Below are positions 9,643-17,834 of a stretch of 50,221 nucleotides of DNA, piece after piece; position 1 is the stretch's first letter; every line of letters begins with the position of its first letter. Both the position numbers and the translations under genes were made by a program. Under the pieces are notes generated by a model, which saw only the letters and a program-made list of their open reading frames with translations, was not told where the DNA came from and ran no database searches. Source of the stretch: UBA1413 sp964552955 (GTDB taxonomy: Bacteria > Bacteroidota > Bacteroidia > Bacteroidales > Prolixibacteraceae); assembly GCA_964552955.1 (NCBI GenBank), contig CAZKIU010000024.1, positions 1-50,221 of the forward strand, written 5' to 3'.

Positions 9643-9993
9643 ATGACAGATTCCGGCAAATATGAAAGAACCGACGACGGGGGGGGCGGTTTTAGCCAGG
9701 ACGTCCGTTCCACTGTGATCAGGGCGGGAAAAAGAACCTATTTCTTTGATGTCAAGCGGACCAGGAACGGCGAGATGTATATCATCATCACCGAAAGCAA
9801 GAAACGGTTCGAAAATGACGGGAATTTCTTCTTTGAGAAACACAAGATATTTCTATATCCTGAAGATTTTGACAATTTCACCACAGCCCTGGAGGAGACC
9901 TCGGAATTTATCAGGGAGAATATGCCTGAAGGAAGTCTGAAACATGATATCAACGACAGGGTGGAGTTCACCCCCGGTCGTGATGAGGATTGA
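9643..9993 (+). CDS. PUR-family (DUF3276) nucleic-acid-binding protein
   Basis: A 116-residue protein of the DUF3276/PUR family, common in Bacteroidetes and spirochaetes. PUR-fold proteins bind single-stranded purine-rich DNA or RNA. It starts with a short Gly-rich flexible region. The single PUR-like repeat follows: a strand with TVIRAGKRTYFFDVKRT, then YIIITESKKRF, then a loop and FEKHKIFLYPEDFDNF leading to a helix. The family assignment is by recognition; the cellular target is unknown. It is a lone gene convergent with the DnaJ-like gene on the other strand. Confidence 0.85.
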   Translation: MTDSGKYERTDDGGGGFSQDVRSTVIRAGKRTYFFDVKRTRNGEMYIIITESKKRFENDGNFFFEKHKIFLYPEDFDNFTTALEETSEFIRENMPEGSLKHDINDRVEFTPGRDED

Positions 9994-10057
9994 TGCCGGC
10001 CGGGTCGCGGGGTCCTGGTCTGGGGAGTCCGGTGCTTCAGGGAACGGGAGGGGCTGA

Positions 10058-10786
10058 TCAGACCATGTTTCTCTCTTTTTTAATCGCCTCATAGGCTTCA
10101 TTCACGCTTCTGAACTTCTCCTGGGCCGATTTCTGGATCTCTTCGCCCAGGGGAGCCACCTTATCAGGATGGTATTTCATAGCCATCCGGCGGTAAGCCT
10201 TTTTGACCTCTTCATTGGAGGCAGAAGGTTCAATTTCCAGTATTTTAAAGGCATAATCGGTATCCTGAATGAACATGGCTTTGATGGAGGCCTGGTCGTG
10301 GTCACTGATTCCCATCTGGCTGGCCATGAATCCGATCAGTTTTTGTTCTTCGGCATTGACGGTGGTATCGGCTTGTGCGATTCCATACAGGAAATGAAGT
10401 AGTTGGAGGCGGGCGGAGTAGTTCATGTGGGTGCTGATCTGGCGGCATACATCAGCCACGGGGATGTTTTGGTTCAGGAGGTCGCGCAGCATCACGACGG
10501 CTTCAGCAGCGGCCTCTTCCCCGAAGTTGCTCCGCAGGAAATTTCTGACATAGTCGAGTTCAGAGCGCATGACCTTGCCGTCGACTTTCATGGTGGCCGC
10601 AATCAGCACCAACAAGCTCATCAGATATCCTCCAGAGGTGGTGCTCACCTGGCGGCCCCGTTTTTCACCGGTCACCACAGTGGCGCCGTCCACGACGGAT
10701 CCGATGGCGAAACCCAGGAGGGCTCCTATGGGACCCCCTACGGCCCATCCCAGTCCTCCACCTATCCATTTACCGAAATTTCCCAT
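10058..10786 (-). CDS. TerB/DnaJ-domain protein (DjlA-like co-chaperone)
   Basis: A 242-residue protein. A Gly-rich hydrophobic N-terminal segment (about 5-35) could insert in or lie against the membrane. A TerB-like all-helical domain follows (about 55-160), and a C-terminal J domain carries the essential HPD in YHPDK (about 203-207), which stimulates DnaK ATPase. This order matches DjlA co-chaperones. It is the last gene of the ybbR-coaE operon, and its start overlaps the end of coaE by 25 bases, which suggests translational coupling. Confidence 0.88.
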   Translation of the reverse strand: MGNFGKWIGGGLGWAVGGPIGALLGFAIGSVVDGATVVTGEKRGRQVSTTSGGYLMSLLVLIAATMKVDGKVMRSELDYVRNFLRSNFGEEAAAEAVVMLRDLLNQNIPVADVCRQISTHMNYSARLQLLHFLYGIAQADTTVNAEEQKLIGFMASQMGISDHDQASIKAMFIQDTDYAFKILEIEPSASNEEVKKAYRRMAMKYHPDKVAPLGEEIQKSAQEKFRSVNEAYEAIKKERNMV

Positions 10787-11400
10787 AATTCCTTAATTTT
10801 CTGATCTGTTGAGAGGATCTGTTCCAACAGGGAATGTTCCTCATCGTTGATAATGGTTATCGCAGCGAGTTCTTTTTTCTTTTCTTCCTCCCATTGCCGG
10901 TGCATGCGGGCCAGAACCGCCTCGCGGGGGAGCCAGTCGCGTTGCATCACCCTTTGGATGCGCAGTTCGCAGGGTGCCGTCACCAGAAGGGTCAGGTCCA
11001 TATTGTGCCAGGTGCCTGTCTCAAAGAGCAGGGCCGACTCAAAGAGGACATAGGGTCCACTCTGCTGCTGGTGCCAGCGGGTGAAGGCCTCTCGCACCAG
11101 AGGGTGGATCAGTTGGTTGACGGCTTCCAGTGCTTTCACGTCGTTGAAAATTCTGGAGGCCAGATAACCCCGGTCGATCTCCCCCGTGGGAAGGTATACC
11201 TCGGGGCCGAACCAATGCACCATCTGTTCCTTCACCCTGTCATGGGCGCTGTAGAGGTTCCGGGCGCTGGTGTCGGCATCAAAAATAGGGATGCCAAAAA
11301 TATGGAAGATGCTGCATGCCAGAGACTTGCCGCTACCTATGCCGCCGGTGATCCCCACCTTTAAAGGCAGGTCACTCTTCTTCGATAAGGTATTCGACAT
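10762..11400 (-). CDS. coaE: Dephospho-CoA kinase
   Basis: CoaE phosphorylates the 3'-hydroxyl of dephospho-CoA, the last step of coenzyme A synthesis. The 212-residue protein has the P-loop GITGGIGSGKS at about 16-26 and the FDADTSAR motif at about 38-45, typical of the family, followed by the RxxxRD-type lid region. Its start overlaps the end of ybbR by 29 bases and its end overlaps the DjlA-like gene by 25. This makes a tightly packed operon. Confidence 0.95.
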   Translation of the reverse strand: MSNTLSKKSDLPLKVGITGGIGSGKSLACSIFHIFGIPIFDADTSARNLYSAHDRVKEQMVHWFGPEVYLPTGEIDRGYLASRIFNDVKALEAVNQLIHPLVREAFTRWHQQQSGPYVLFESALLFETGTWHNMDLTLLVTAPCELRIQRVMQRDWLPREAVLARMHRQWEEEKKKELAAITIINDEEHSLLEQILSTDQKIKELWEISVNG

Positions 11401-12331
11401 AGCCGGGTGTAATTTTTAAACCGGTGATGCCCAGGGGCAGTTTATGCACCTTGACTTCCAGTTGCGGCTTCTTGAGCTCAATATCTTCCCAGGAAACGTA
11501 AAGAGAGATATCTTCTGCTCTTATCCTGGAGTATTTTGAAAGGGCCACTTTAAAACTCATCTCCACCTCATTGGGGAAAAGCCTGACCCGGATATTCTCG
11601 GGTTGATGGTCTACCCATACGGGGACGCGCAAGTTTTTCTCCGTGAATTCGTCGATGGGCACTGACATCAGCACTGTCCCCGGTTCGACGATCAGTTGCT
11701 GGGGGATCACCAGGGGAATCTCCTGGGAGAAGGAAGATTCCAGGTTTTTGTAAGCTTTAGGAGCGGTGTAGATGGTATCGGTGGCTTCCAGGGCATGGAG
11801 AGGCCCTGAGACGGTGACCCTGGAGGGCGTGAAGGCCACCGCAGAGGAGAGCCCGAAGCCTGCCTTGAAATGAAACTGTACACCCGGAGCGACCGGGAGT
11901 TGCCTCAACTCCAGGCTGTCGAAGGATATGGTGAAGACCCCCGGGGAGATATCCAGCAACTGGAGCTCACTGTTGAGCTGTGCATTGATCTCACCGCGGA
12001 TGTTGTCTGCCGAGATGATATAAAGCCCATTGGTCACCTGAGCGGTGGTGGCAGTCAGTTTTTCTACATTAATGGTCAGGGGGACAAAGGAGGTCCCCAT
12101 TTTATAGCGGAGCAGGGCGAACCCGTGGGCGCTGATTTTCAGGTTAAGTTTTTCGGGAGGGTTGTTGATGATGAATTTGTTGCGGGGAAGGTCTACGTAG
12201 TGCACGGGGTGCGAAATGGTGGTGGTGTAGTCCTTGCTCAAGGCATTGAGAAACCACAGAACTGTGGCCATCACCAGGCAGATGGCAAATACCACCATGG
12301 TGCGGTTGCTCGGCCAGTAGGGTGTGTTCAT
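11372..12331 (-). CDS. YbbR-domain membrane-anchored protein (CdaR-like)
   Basis: A 319-residue protein with a single N-terminal membrane helix (about 14-30, MVVFAICLVMATVLWFL) and a long exported part of beta-rich YbbR-type repeats. YbbR/CdaR proteins in Firmicutes regulate the diadenylate cyclase CdaA; in Bacteroidetes the role is less clear. The frame is open to 12430, but the -7 box at 12369-12376 and the anchor place the start at the ATG of 12331. It is the first gene of ybbR-coaE-djlA-like. No diadenylate cyclase gene lies in the window. Confidence 0.85.
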   Translation of the reverse strand: MNTPYWPSNRTMVVFAICLVMATVLWFLNALSKDYTTTISHPVHYVDLPRNKFIINNPPEKLNLKISAHGFALLRYKMGTSFVPLTINVEKLTATTAQVTNGLYIISADNIRGEINAQLNSELQLLDISPGVFTISFDSLELRQLPVAPGVQFHFKAGFGLSSAVAFTPSRVTVSGPLHALEATDTIYTAPKAYKNLESSFSQEIPLVIPQQLIVEPGTVLMSVPIDEFTEKNLRVPVWVDHQPENIRVRLFPNEVEMSFKVALSKYSRIRAEDISLYVSWEDIELKKPQLEVKVHKLPLGITGLKITPGYVEYLIEEE

Positions 12332-12368
12332 TTTTCTGTGGTCGGTTATTGTGGCAGATTTCCTCAGA

Positions 12369-12376
12369 CAAAGGTA
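12369..12376 (-). promoter_or_regulatory. -7 box for the ybbR-coaE operon
   Basis: On the minus strand this reads TACCTTTG. It lies between the yajC terminator and the ybbR ATG, 38 bases before the start codon, and so separates the two transcription units. Confidence 0.65.
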
Positions 12377-12396
12377 TAAACCGGCAGCTGATTTAC

Positions 12397-12423
12397 AAAA
12401 AAAAGGCCGGCATTGTGCCGGCC
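12397..12423 (-). terminator. Intrinsic terminator after yajC
   Basis: A perfect 8-bp stem (GGCCGGCA at 12405-12412 with TGCCGGCC at 12416-12423) has a 3-nt loop. On the minus strand eight Ts follow (12397-12404). It lies 19 bases after the yajC stop and ends the nusB-yajC unit. Confidence 0.9.
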
Positions 12424-12441
12424 AGTACAAGTATCTTCAGT

Positions 12442-12756
12442 TTAGCGCTGCTGAGCGGCGTCACTCATATCTTTGATAATCGCAGCCTTGTCGACTTTGA
12501 TGTTCACATTATCGTCGACCTGCATGACAACATAGTTGTCCTTGATTTCCACTACCTTGCCATAAATGCCTCCGGTAGTGACGACTTTATCGCCCTTGGC
12601 CAGACTGTCGCGGAAGGTTTTTAATTCTTTCTGCCGCTTGACCTGAGGACGGATCATGAAAAAATAAAATATGACCAGGATGACCAGAAACGGGAGAAAG
12701 GTCGTCCACGGATTGGCTTCTGCACCTGCAGGAGGTGCCATTAAAAGATAATTCAT
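12442..12756 (-). CDS. yajC: Preprotein translocase subunit YajC
   Basis: YajC is a small inner-membrane partner of SecDF-YidC. The 104-residue protein has a membrane helix at about 17-38 (FLPFLVILVIFYFFMIRP). The conserved cytoplasmic motif RPQVKRQKE follows, then GDKVVTTGGIYGKVVEI (about 56-72). Length and order are normal. It follows nusB after about 100 bases and ends at a strong terminator, as in many Bacteroidetes. Confidence 0.95.
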   Translation of the reverse strand: MNYLLMAPPAGAEANPWTTFLPFLVILVIFYFFMIRPQVKRQKELKTFRDSLAKGDKVVTTGGIYGKVVEIKDNYVVMQVDDNVNIKVDKAAIIKDMSDAAQQR

Positions 12757-12859
12757 TCTTTTCTTTTTTTAATGGTTCTTTTATTCAATTTCCGGAATAG
12801 CGTATTTCACTTCCAGAACGCTCAAAAATAGAGAATTCCACGCATATTTAAAAACAATA

Positions 12860-13813
12860 TCAATTGCTTTCCCCGATCAGTCCCCGACCCATCTTGACGA
12901 CCTTCCCGTTTCCTTTCAGTTCCCTGAGGGCTTTGTCGAGAATGCCGTTGATGAAGTTCCGGCTTTTATCGGTGCTGTAGTATTTTGAAAGTTCAATATA
13001 CTCGTTCAGGGTGACCTTGGTGGGAATGGAGGGGAAGTACAGGAATTCGGCCAGGGCAAGCTGCATGATGAGAATATCCATAAACGCGATTCGCTCCAGG
13101 TCCCAGTTGGAGGAGTGCGTGTTGATCAGTGCGGACAGTTCGTCATGATGGATGATGGTTTTCCGCAGCAGGTCGCTCGCAAATTCCTCATCTTCCCGAT
13201 CTTTATATTTGGGCAGCAGGGGCTGGTTCTCGTCGGAGTTTTCATCAAAATCGCGCAGGGTTTTAATAATCATGGCTACCACCAGGTCGATGTCGTCATT
13301 CCAGTAAATGCTAAGCTCTTCCAGCACCTGGTGTAAATCCTCGCACACCAGAAGGATGTTCAGAAAGACCTTTTCTGTGAATTTCCGGTCATCGGCCCAG
13401 GAGTTCTCCTTTTTCACCATGTACTCCCTGAAGAAAGTGGATTCTGCCAGAAAGGCATAGAGTTCCCTGATCAGTTCGGGGTGTTGGGCCCAGGGGGGAG
13501 GGGACTGGTGCAGGTAAACCTGTAACCGTCTGTTGATGCGGAGTTGGTGGATGATTTTGTTATCAACGAACCTGGTATTGGGGTGAAGATCTTCGTGTGT
13601 GGGGACTAGTTTGGCCAGGTTGGTATCAATCCGGCGCTGGGCGTAATCGGCCAGTTCAATCAGAAGGGCCAGAAGGTAATGATAAAGGTCGTAGGACTTG
13701 GAAAGGGCGTGTGCCAATTCCTTATCACTGTGGGCAATGGACTTGTCGGAGGATGCGTTATAGGCATATATGACCTGGAGTACCTTAATCCTGATGGTCC
13801 GTCGGCTAATCAT
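12860..13813 (-). CDS. nusB: Transcription antitermination factor NusB (long form)
   Basis: NusB binds boxA RNA with NusE and supports rRNA antitermination. At 317 residues it is about twice the length of E. coli NusB, a size I associate with Bacteroidetes. The N-terminus begins RRTIRIKVLQVIYAY, matching the NusB helix 1. The C-terminal half (about 200-305) holds the NusB core with ERIAFMDILIMQLALAEFL and KVTLNEYIELSKYYSTDKS. The middle part is the family-specific extension. The -7 box at 13843-13850 supports the ATG at 13813. Confidence 0.93.
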   Translation of the reverse strand: MISRRTIRIKVLQVIYAYNASSDKSIAHSDKELAHALSKSYDLYHYLLALLIELADYAQRRIDTNLAKLVPTHEDLHPNTRFVDNKIIHQLRINRRLQVYLHQSPPPWAQHPELIRELYAFLAESTFFREYMVKKENSWADDRKFTEKVFLNILLVCEDLHQVLEELSIYWNDDIDLVVAMIIKTLRDFDENSDENQPLLPKYKDREDEEFASDLLRKTIIHHDELSALINTHSSNWDLERIAFMDILIMQLALAEFLYFPSIPTKVTLNEYIELSKYYSTDKSRNFINGILDKALRELKGNGKVVKMGRGLIGESN

Positions 13814-13842
13814 AAATTCAGAACTTCTTTAAATAACGGCGG

Positions 13843-13850
13843 CAAATGTA
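13843..13850 (-). promoter_or_regulatory. -7 box for nusB-yajC
   Basis: On the minus strand this reads TACATTTG, a perfect consensus, 30 bases before the nusB ATG. Confidence 0.6.
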
Positions 13851-14585
13851 CTACATTTTTTCCACTCCCCCGCTCTGGGCTTCTCTTTTTTCCGGTGAAG
13901 GGATTTCTTCTGCAGGGGATTCCTGATTGGCATCGTCCTCTTCTTCGGGTGATTCTTCTTCCCAGTCGAAGGGTTTTCTGGGGATCCGGTAGCGGCGGTA
14001 GTAGATTGCCAGGAGGATTCCGGAGAGGGCGCCCCACAGGTGGGATTCCCAGGAGACTTCGGGTTTCAGGGGGAGGACGCCCCAGACCATTCCCCCGTAG
14101 AGGAAGACCACGACGATGGCCAGGACCAGCAGCCGGAGGTCATTGCGAATGACGCCGCTGACGAAGTGGAAAGCCGCCAGGGCATAGACTACCCCGCTGG
14201 CGCCGATATGCCACGAGGGGCGGGCCGCCAGCCATACACAAATCCCGGCCAGCAGGTACATCTGGAAGAAAATCCGGTAGGAGAGGCTCCTGTAGTAGTA
14301 TACCAGCGCAAAAAGGAGGATAAAAAAGGGAATGGTATTGGATACCAAATGGTTATACCCTGAATGAATGAATGGAGCGGTGAGAATGCCCGGAAGGCCC
14401 CTGAGGGTCAGCGGGAAGATCCCTCCTTTGTGGAGGTCCAGGCCAAAGAGCTCACTCAGGATTTCTGTCAGCCAGAAAAGGGCCACGAAGAAAAAGGCGA
14501 ATAGAAAGCTGTGCCGGATGATTTTCTTCTCCAGTTCCTTGTCGTGGGCCGACAGGTCATCGGGGTAATACCTGAAAACGGCCAT
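13851..14585 (-). CDS. Rhomboid-family intramembrane serine protease
   Basis: A 244-residue membrane protein that should cut membrane-spanning substrates. The catalytic Ser lies in HIGASGVVYA (near residue 131) and the paired His in ESHLWGALSG (near 183). These are carried on adjacent helices of a protein with about six hydrophobic segments. The N-terminus is hydrophilic, and the C-terminal tail is highly acidic (EEESPEEEDDANQE). It starts directly after the stop codon of the threonine aldolase gene (TGA-ATG), so translation is probably coupled. Substrates cannot be predicted. Confidence 0.9.
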   Translation of the reverse strand: MAVFRYYPDDLSAHDKELEKKIIRHSFLFAFFFVALFWLTEILSELFGLDLHKGGIFPLTLRGLPGILTAPFIHSGYNHLVSNTIPFFILLFALVYYYRSLSYRIFFQMYLLAGICVWLAARPSWHIGASGVVYALAAFHFVSGVIRNDLRLLVLAIVVVFLYGGMVWGVLPLKPEVSWESHLWGALSGILLAIYYRRYRIPRKPFDWEEESPEEEDDANQESPAEEIPSPEKREAQSGGVEKM

Positions 14586-15611
14586 TCAGGAGAGCAGTTG
14601 GCGGATCAGACGGGCAAAATCGAGGATCTCATCTTCGGTCGTGTCAAAGGAGGTCATCCAGCGCACTTCGGAAGTCTGTTCATTCCAGATATAGAAGAAG
14701 TACTTCTCCTGCAGGGGGGCGATGATTTCGTGGGGTACGATGGCGAAGATGCCGTTGGCCTCCACCTTCTGGGTGATTGTGATGGCGGGAATAGCGCGGA
14801 TTTCGGTTTCCAGGAGGCGGGCCATGTGGTTGGCATGGAGGGCGTTTTTCTTCCAGAGCTCCTCTTTGAAAAAGGCCAGGAACTGTGCCGAGGTGAACCT
14901 CATCTTGGAATAAAGCTGCATCGATTGTTTGCGGATGTACTTGGTATCGCTTGCCAGTTCCGGATGGAAAAACAGGACGGCTTCGCCTGAGAGCATGCCG
15001 TTTTTGGTGCCGCCGAAGGAGAGGACGTCGACGCCGCAGTCGCGGGTAAACGCCCGGAAGGGGAGGCCGAGGGCGGCGGCTGCATTGCTGATGCGGGCGC
15101 CGTCCATATGCAGGAACAGGCCGTGGTCATGAGCCTCCCTGGCCAGAGCGGTGATTTCCCCGGGGTGGTAAAGGGTTCCCATTTCCGTCACCTCAGAGAT
15201 AGAGATCACCCGGGGCTGGGCATGATGTTCGAATCCAAATCCATGAAGATAGGGCTTGACCAGCTCGGGGGTGAGTTTACCGTCGGGTGTGGGTATCCCC
15301 AGCAACTTACACCCGGTGAATTTCTCGGGGGCGCCGCATTCATCGGTGTGGATATGGGCGGTATCGGCACACAGGATGGAATGAAAGCTGGAAACCATCG
15401 CGGAGAGCCCTACCACGTTGGCCCCTGTGCCGTTAAAGACAAAAAAAACTTCTGTATCCTCCCCGAATTGCTCCCTGAAAAGGGCGGTCGCTGCCTCCGT
15501 CCACGGATCCGCCCCGTAACCCGGCACATGACCTGTGTTGGCCTCCGCAAGCGCCTGAAGAATGGAGGGATGTACTCCGGCATTGTTATCACTGGCAAAA
15601 CCTTTGCGCAT
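14586..15611 (-). CDS. Low-specificity L-threonine aldolase
   Basis: A PLP enzyme that cleaves L-threonine or allo-threonine to glycine and acetaldehyde. The 341-residue protein shows the family N-terminus (FASDNNAGVHP), the HTDECGA motif and the PLP lysine in LSFGGTKNGM (near residue 200). The frame is open to 15650, but the -7 box at 15627-15634 lies downstream of that codon, so the ATG at 15611 is the real start. It is the first gene of a two-gene unit with the rhomboid protease; no link between the functions is known. Confidence 0.92.
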   Translation of the reverse strand: MRKGFASDNNAGVHPSILQALAEANTGHVPGYGADPWTEAATALFREQFGEDTEVFFVFNGTGANVVGLSAMVSSFHSILCADTAHIHTDECGAPEKFTGCKLLGIPTPDGKLTPELVKPYLHGFGFEHHAQPRVISISEVTEMGTLYHPGEITALAREAHDHGLFLHMDGARISNAAAALGLPFRAFTRDCGVDVLSFGGTKNGMLSGEAVLFFHPELASDTKYIRKQSMQLYSKMRFTSAQFLAFFKEELWKKNALHANHMARLLETEIRAIPAITITQKVEANGIFAIVPHEIIAPLQEKYFFYIWNEQTSEVRWMTSFDTTEDEILDFARLIRQLLS

Positions 15612-15626
15612 AGCTCTTTTTTTTTT

Positions 15627-15634
15627 CAAATGTA
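15627..15634 (-). promoter_or_regulatory. -7 box for the threonine aldolase gene
   Basis: On the minus strand this reads TACATTTG. It implies a very short 5' leader of about ten bases before the ATG at 15611. Confidence 0.6.
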
Positions 15635-15708
15635 GTTTTTTTGTCAGCAAGGTTATAATATTTTACCGGGTGGGGGTAATTTAATTGGGCCGTTGTTAAC
15701 TTTACCCA

Positions 15709-16374
15709 ATGGAAAATCGTTTTAAGCTCACGGAAATGGTTCTTTTGCTGGCTATACGGCCGCAAAAGGGGGGGATCACCTGGATGGCCGGCGGTGCGCT
15801 CGACCTGGTCATGGCGGGAGCCCTCTTCCTCGAAATGGAGATGGCCGGCGCGTTGACCATTCGCGATAACCGCCTGGAGGCCCTCAGTAACAACAATACG
15901 GATCCTCTGCATGCGCTCCTTCTGGGTAAATTGGCCCCCCGGGAAAAACCCCGGAGAATCTCCTTCTGGTTGAGCAGCCTGAGGTTATCTCCTTCCAAAA
16001 TCAAGGCCGGGGTGCTCGGGACGCTGGTCAATGCCAGGGAGATCAGACTGGAAGAACGGCGTTTTTTGTTCTTCCGGTGGAAAAAACCCTTTCTGATGCC
16101 GGGGCACCATGTTGCACAGGTTATTGACCTGGCCAAGAGGACCCTCACAGCATTCCCCCGGGAAAAGGAGGCTGTGGCCCTGCTGATGTTGCTGGACCAG
16201 GCCGGTCTACTGTCAAGGGTTTGGCCTGACCGGTTTACCCGAAGGAATGCCCGGGCCAAAATAAAACAGATCAGGTCTGATCTCACCGGTAATCCTGAAA
16301 TGGCCTCCATTGCCGCAGTCATCAAAGCCATTGAAAGAACAAAGACGGCGCGCCATGCCGCTGCCGCTAACTGA
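15709..16374 (+). CDS. GPP34 (GOLPH3-like) domain protein
   Basis: A 221-residue protein resembling the GPP34 fold of yeast Vps74 and human GOLPH3, which bind phosphatidylinositol-4-phosphate and Golgi glycosyltransferases. Visible family traits are LTEMVLLLAI at the N-terminus, GALDLVMAGALFLEMEMAGALTI (about 28-50, partial quote LVMAGALFLEMEMAG) and the helical C-terminal half. The role in bacteria is unknown. A near-consensus -7 box (TAACTTTA, 15697-15704) ends only 4 bases before the ATG, so the transcript may be leaderless. The stop codon TGA is the start of a 26-bp-period repeat array. The assignment is by recognition only. Confidence 0.8.
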   Translation: MENRFKLTEMVLLLAIRPQKGGITWMAGGALDLVMAGALFLEMEMAGALTIRDNRLEALSNNNTDPLHALLLGKLAPREKPRRISFWLSSLRLSPSKIKAGVLGTLVNAREIRLEERRFLFFRWKKPFLMPGHHVAQVIDLAKRTLTAFPREKEAVALLMLLDQAGLLSRVWPDRFTRRNARAKIKQIRSDLTGNPEMASIAAVIKAIERTKTARHAAAAN

Positions 16375-16465
16375 AATGACCCTTCACTGCCACGACCTGA
16401 AATGACCCTTCACTGTTACTGCCTGAAATGACCCTTCACAGTCGCTGCCTGAAATGACTTTTTAC
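16371..16465. repeat. Four-copy 26-bp tandem array overlapping a stop codon
   Basis: CTGAAATGACCCTTCAC occurs at 16371, 16397 and 16423, with a degenerate fourth copy at 16449. The period is exactly 26 bases, and the 9 bases between copies vary. The first copy supplies the TGA stop of the GPP34 gene. Copies spaced like this resemble the multiple terminal repeats of IS21-type elements, but no transposase is present. Confidence 0.85.
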
Positions 16466-16532
16466 CCCGGAGCGAGGACCCTTCCGGTGTTCCACCCTCC
16501 GGTTATTTATCCACCACCCCTAAGCGGATCCC

Positions 16533-17834
16533 ATGGAAGAAGACATCCATATATTCTGGTTCAGAAGAGATCTCCGATTCGATGACAATGCCGGTCTCTG
16601 CGCCGCCCTTTCAGCCGGTTTGCCGGTGCTCCCCGTCTTTGTTTTCGACACGGATCTCCTCAGCCGGCTGACCCGGCGTGAAGACGACCGGGTGGCCTTT
16701 ATCCGCCAGGAAGTGGCGGGCATCAGCCGGGAACTGGAATTGCGGGGATCTTCACTATTCGTCTATCACGGTACCCCTGAAGAAGCTTTTAACACCCTGA
16801 CAGCCTCCTTTCGGGTCAAAGGAGTCTACTGCAACCGTGATTATGAGCCCTATGCCACCGCCCGCGACAAAGCGGTGGAAGGAATGCTCACGTCACGGGG
16901 TATTTTGTTTCATGCCTTTCGTGACCATCTGATTTTCGAACCCGGGGAGGTGATGAAGGAGGACGGCACCCCTTACATGGTGTACACCCCTTTCAGTAAA
17001 AGGTGGAAGAGCCTCCTGACGGCCGGCCGGCTGGAGAGGTTTCCCTCAGAAGGGCTGATGGAGCGGTTTCTGAAAACAGGGCCGTTTCGGATCCCTTCGA
17101 TGGAAGATCTGGGATTTTCAGGGAGTGTTGTTGCGGTTCCATCGCGGGAGATCCCCCTGGGGATTCTGCGCAACTATGGGGCGGTCCGTGATTTTCCGGC
17201 TGAGGTGGGGACCTCCCGGCTGGGGATTCATTTGCGTTTCGGAACGGTCAGCATCAGGAAGGTGGTGGCGGTGGCCCTGGCCGAAAGTGACGTATTCCTG
17301 GGTGAACTGATATGGCGCGAGTTCTTCGCTTCCATAATGGCGCAATTCCCGCATGTGGCGGAAGGGCCCTTCAAAAAGAAATATGGATGGATAGCCTGGC
17401 GCAACAATGAAGAGGAGTTTGAGCGCTGGTGCCGGGGAGAAACCGGCTATCCCCTGGTCGATGCGGGCATGCGGGAGCTGCGTGCCACAGGGTTTATGCA
17501 TAACCGTGTACGGATGGTCACAGCCAGCTTTTTATCGAAGCACCTGCTCATCGACTGGCGGTGGGGGGAGGCCTGGTTTGCCTCGTGGCTGCTCGACTTT
17601 GACCTGGCCAGTAACAATGGCAACTGGCAATGGGCCGCCGGCTGCGGCTGTGATGCCGCCCCCTATTTCAGGGTGTTCAACCCTGCCACCCAACAGGCTA
17701 AATTCGACCCGGCAGGAAATTATGTCAGAAAGTGGGTCCCCGAAGCGGGGAGCCTCTCCTATGCCCGCCCCATGGTGGACCATGCCACCGCCCGGGAAAG
17801 AGCCCTCCAGACCTACCGGAAGGCCCTGGACTAA
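16533..17834 (+). CDS. phrB: Deoxyribodipyrimidine photolyase (cryptochrome/photolyase family)
   Basis: Light-driven repair of cyclobutane pyrimidine dimers with FAD. The 433-residue protein has the N-terminal antenna-binding domain (IFWFRRDLRFDDNAGL, about 6-21) and the C-terminal FAD domain. The latter contains ELIWREFFASIM, TGYPLVDAGMREL, HNRVRMVTASFL and WQWAAGCGCDAAPYFRVFNP (about 367-386). These match class I CPD photolyases. The last 4 bases overlap the end of the convergent peroxidase gene. Confidence 0.95.
   Translation: MEEDIHIFWFRRDLRFDDNAGLCAALSAGLPVLPVFVFDTDLLSRLTRREDDRVAFIRQEVAGISRELELRGSSLFVYHGTPEEAFNTLTASFRVKGVYCNRDYEPYATARDKAVEGMLTSRGILFHAFRDHLIFEPGEVMKEDGTPYMVYTPFSKRWKSLLTAGRLERFPSEGLMERFLKTGPFRIPSMEDLGFSGSVVAVPSREIPLGILRNYGAVRDFPAEVGTSRLGIHLRFGTVSIRKVVAVALAESDVFLGELIWREFFASIMAQFPHVAEGPFKKKYGWIAWRNNEEEFERWCRGETGYPLVDAGMRELRATGFMHNRVRMVTASFLSKHLLIDWRWGEAWFASWLLDFDLASNNGNWQWAAGCGCDAAPYFRVFNPATQQAKFDPAGNYVRKWVPEAGSLSYARPMVDHATARERALQTYRKALD

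Noticed and set aside
16371..16465. CRISPR array
   Set aside because: The copies are 17 bases with only about 9 bases between them. That is too short for spacers, and there are no cas genes.
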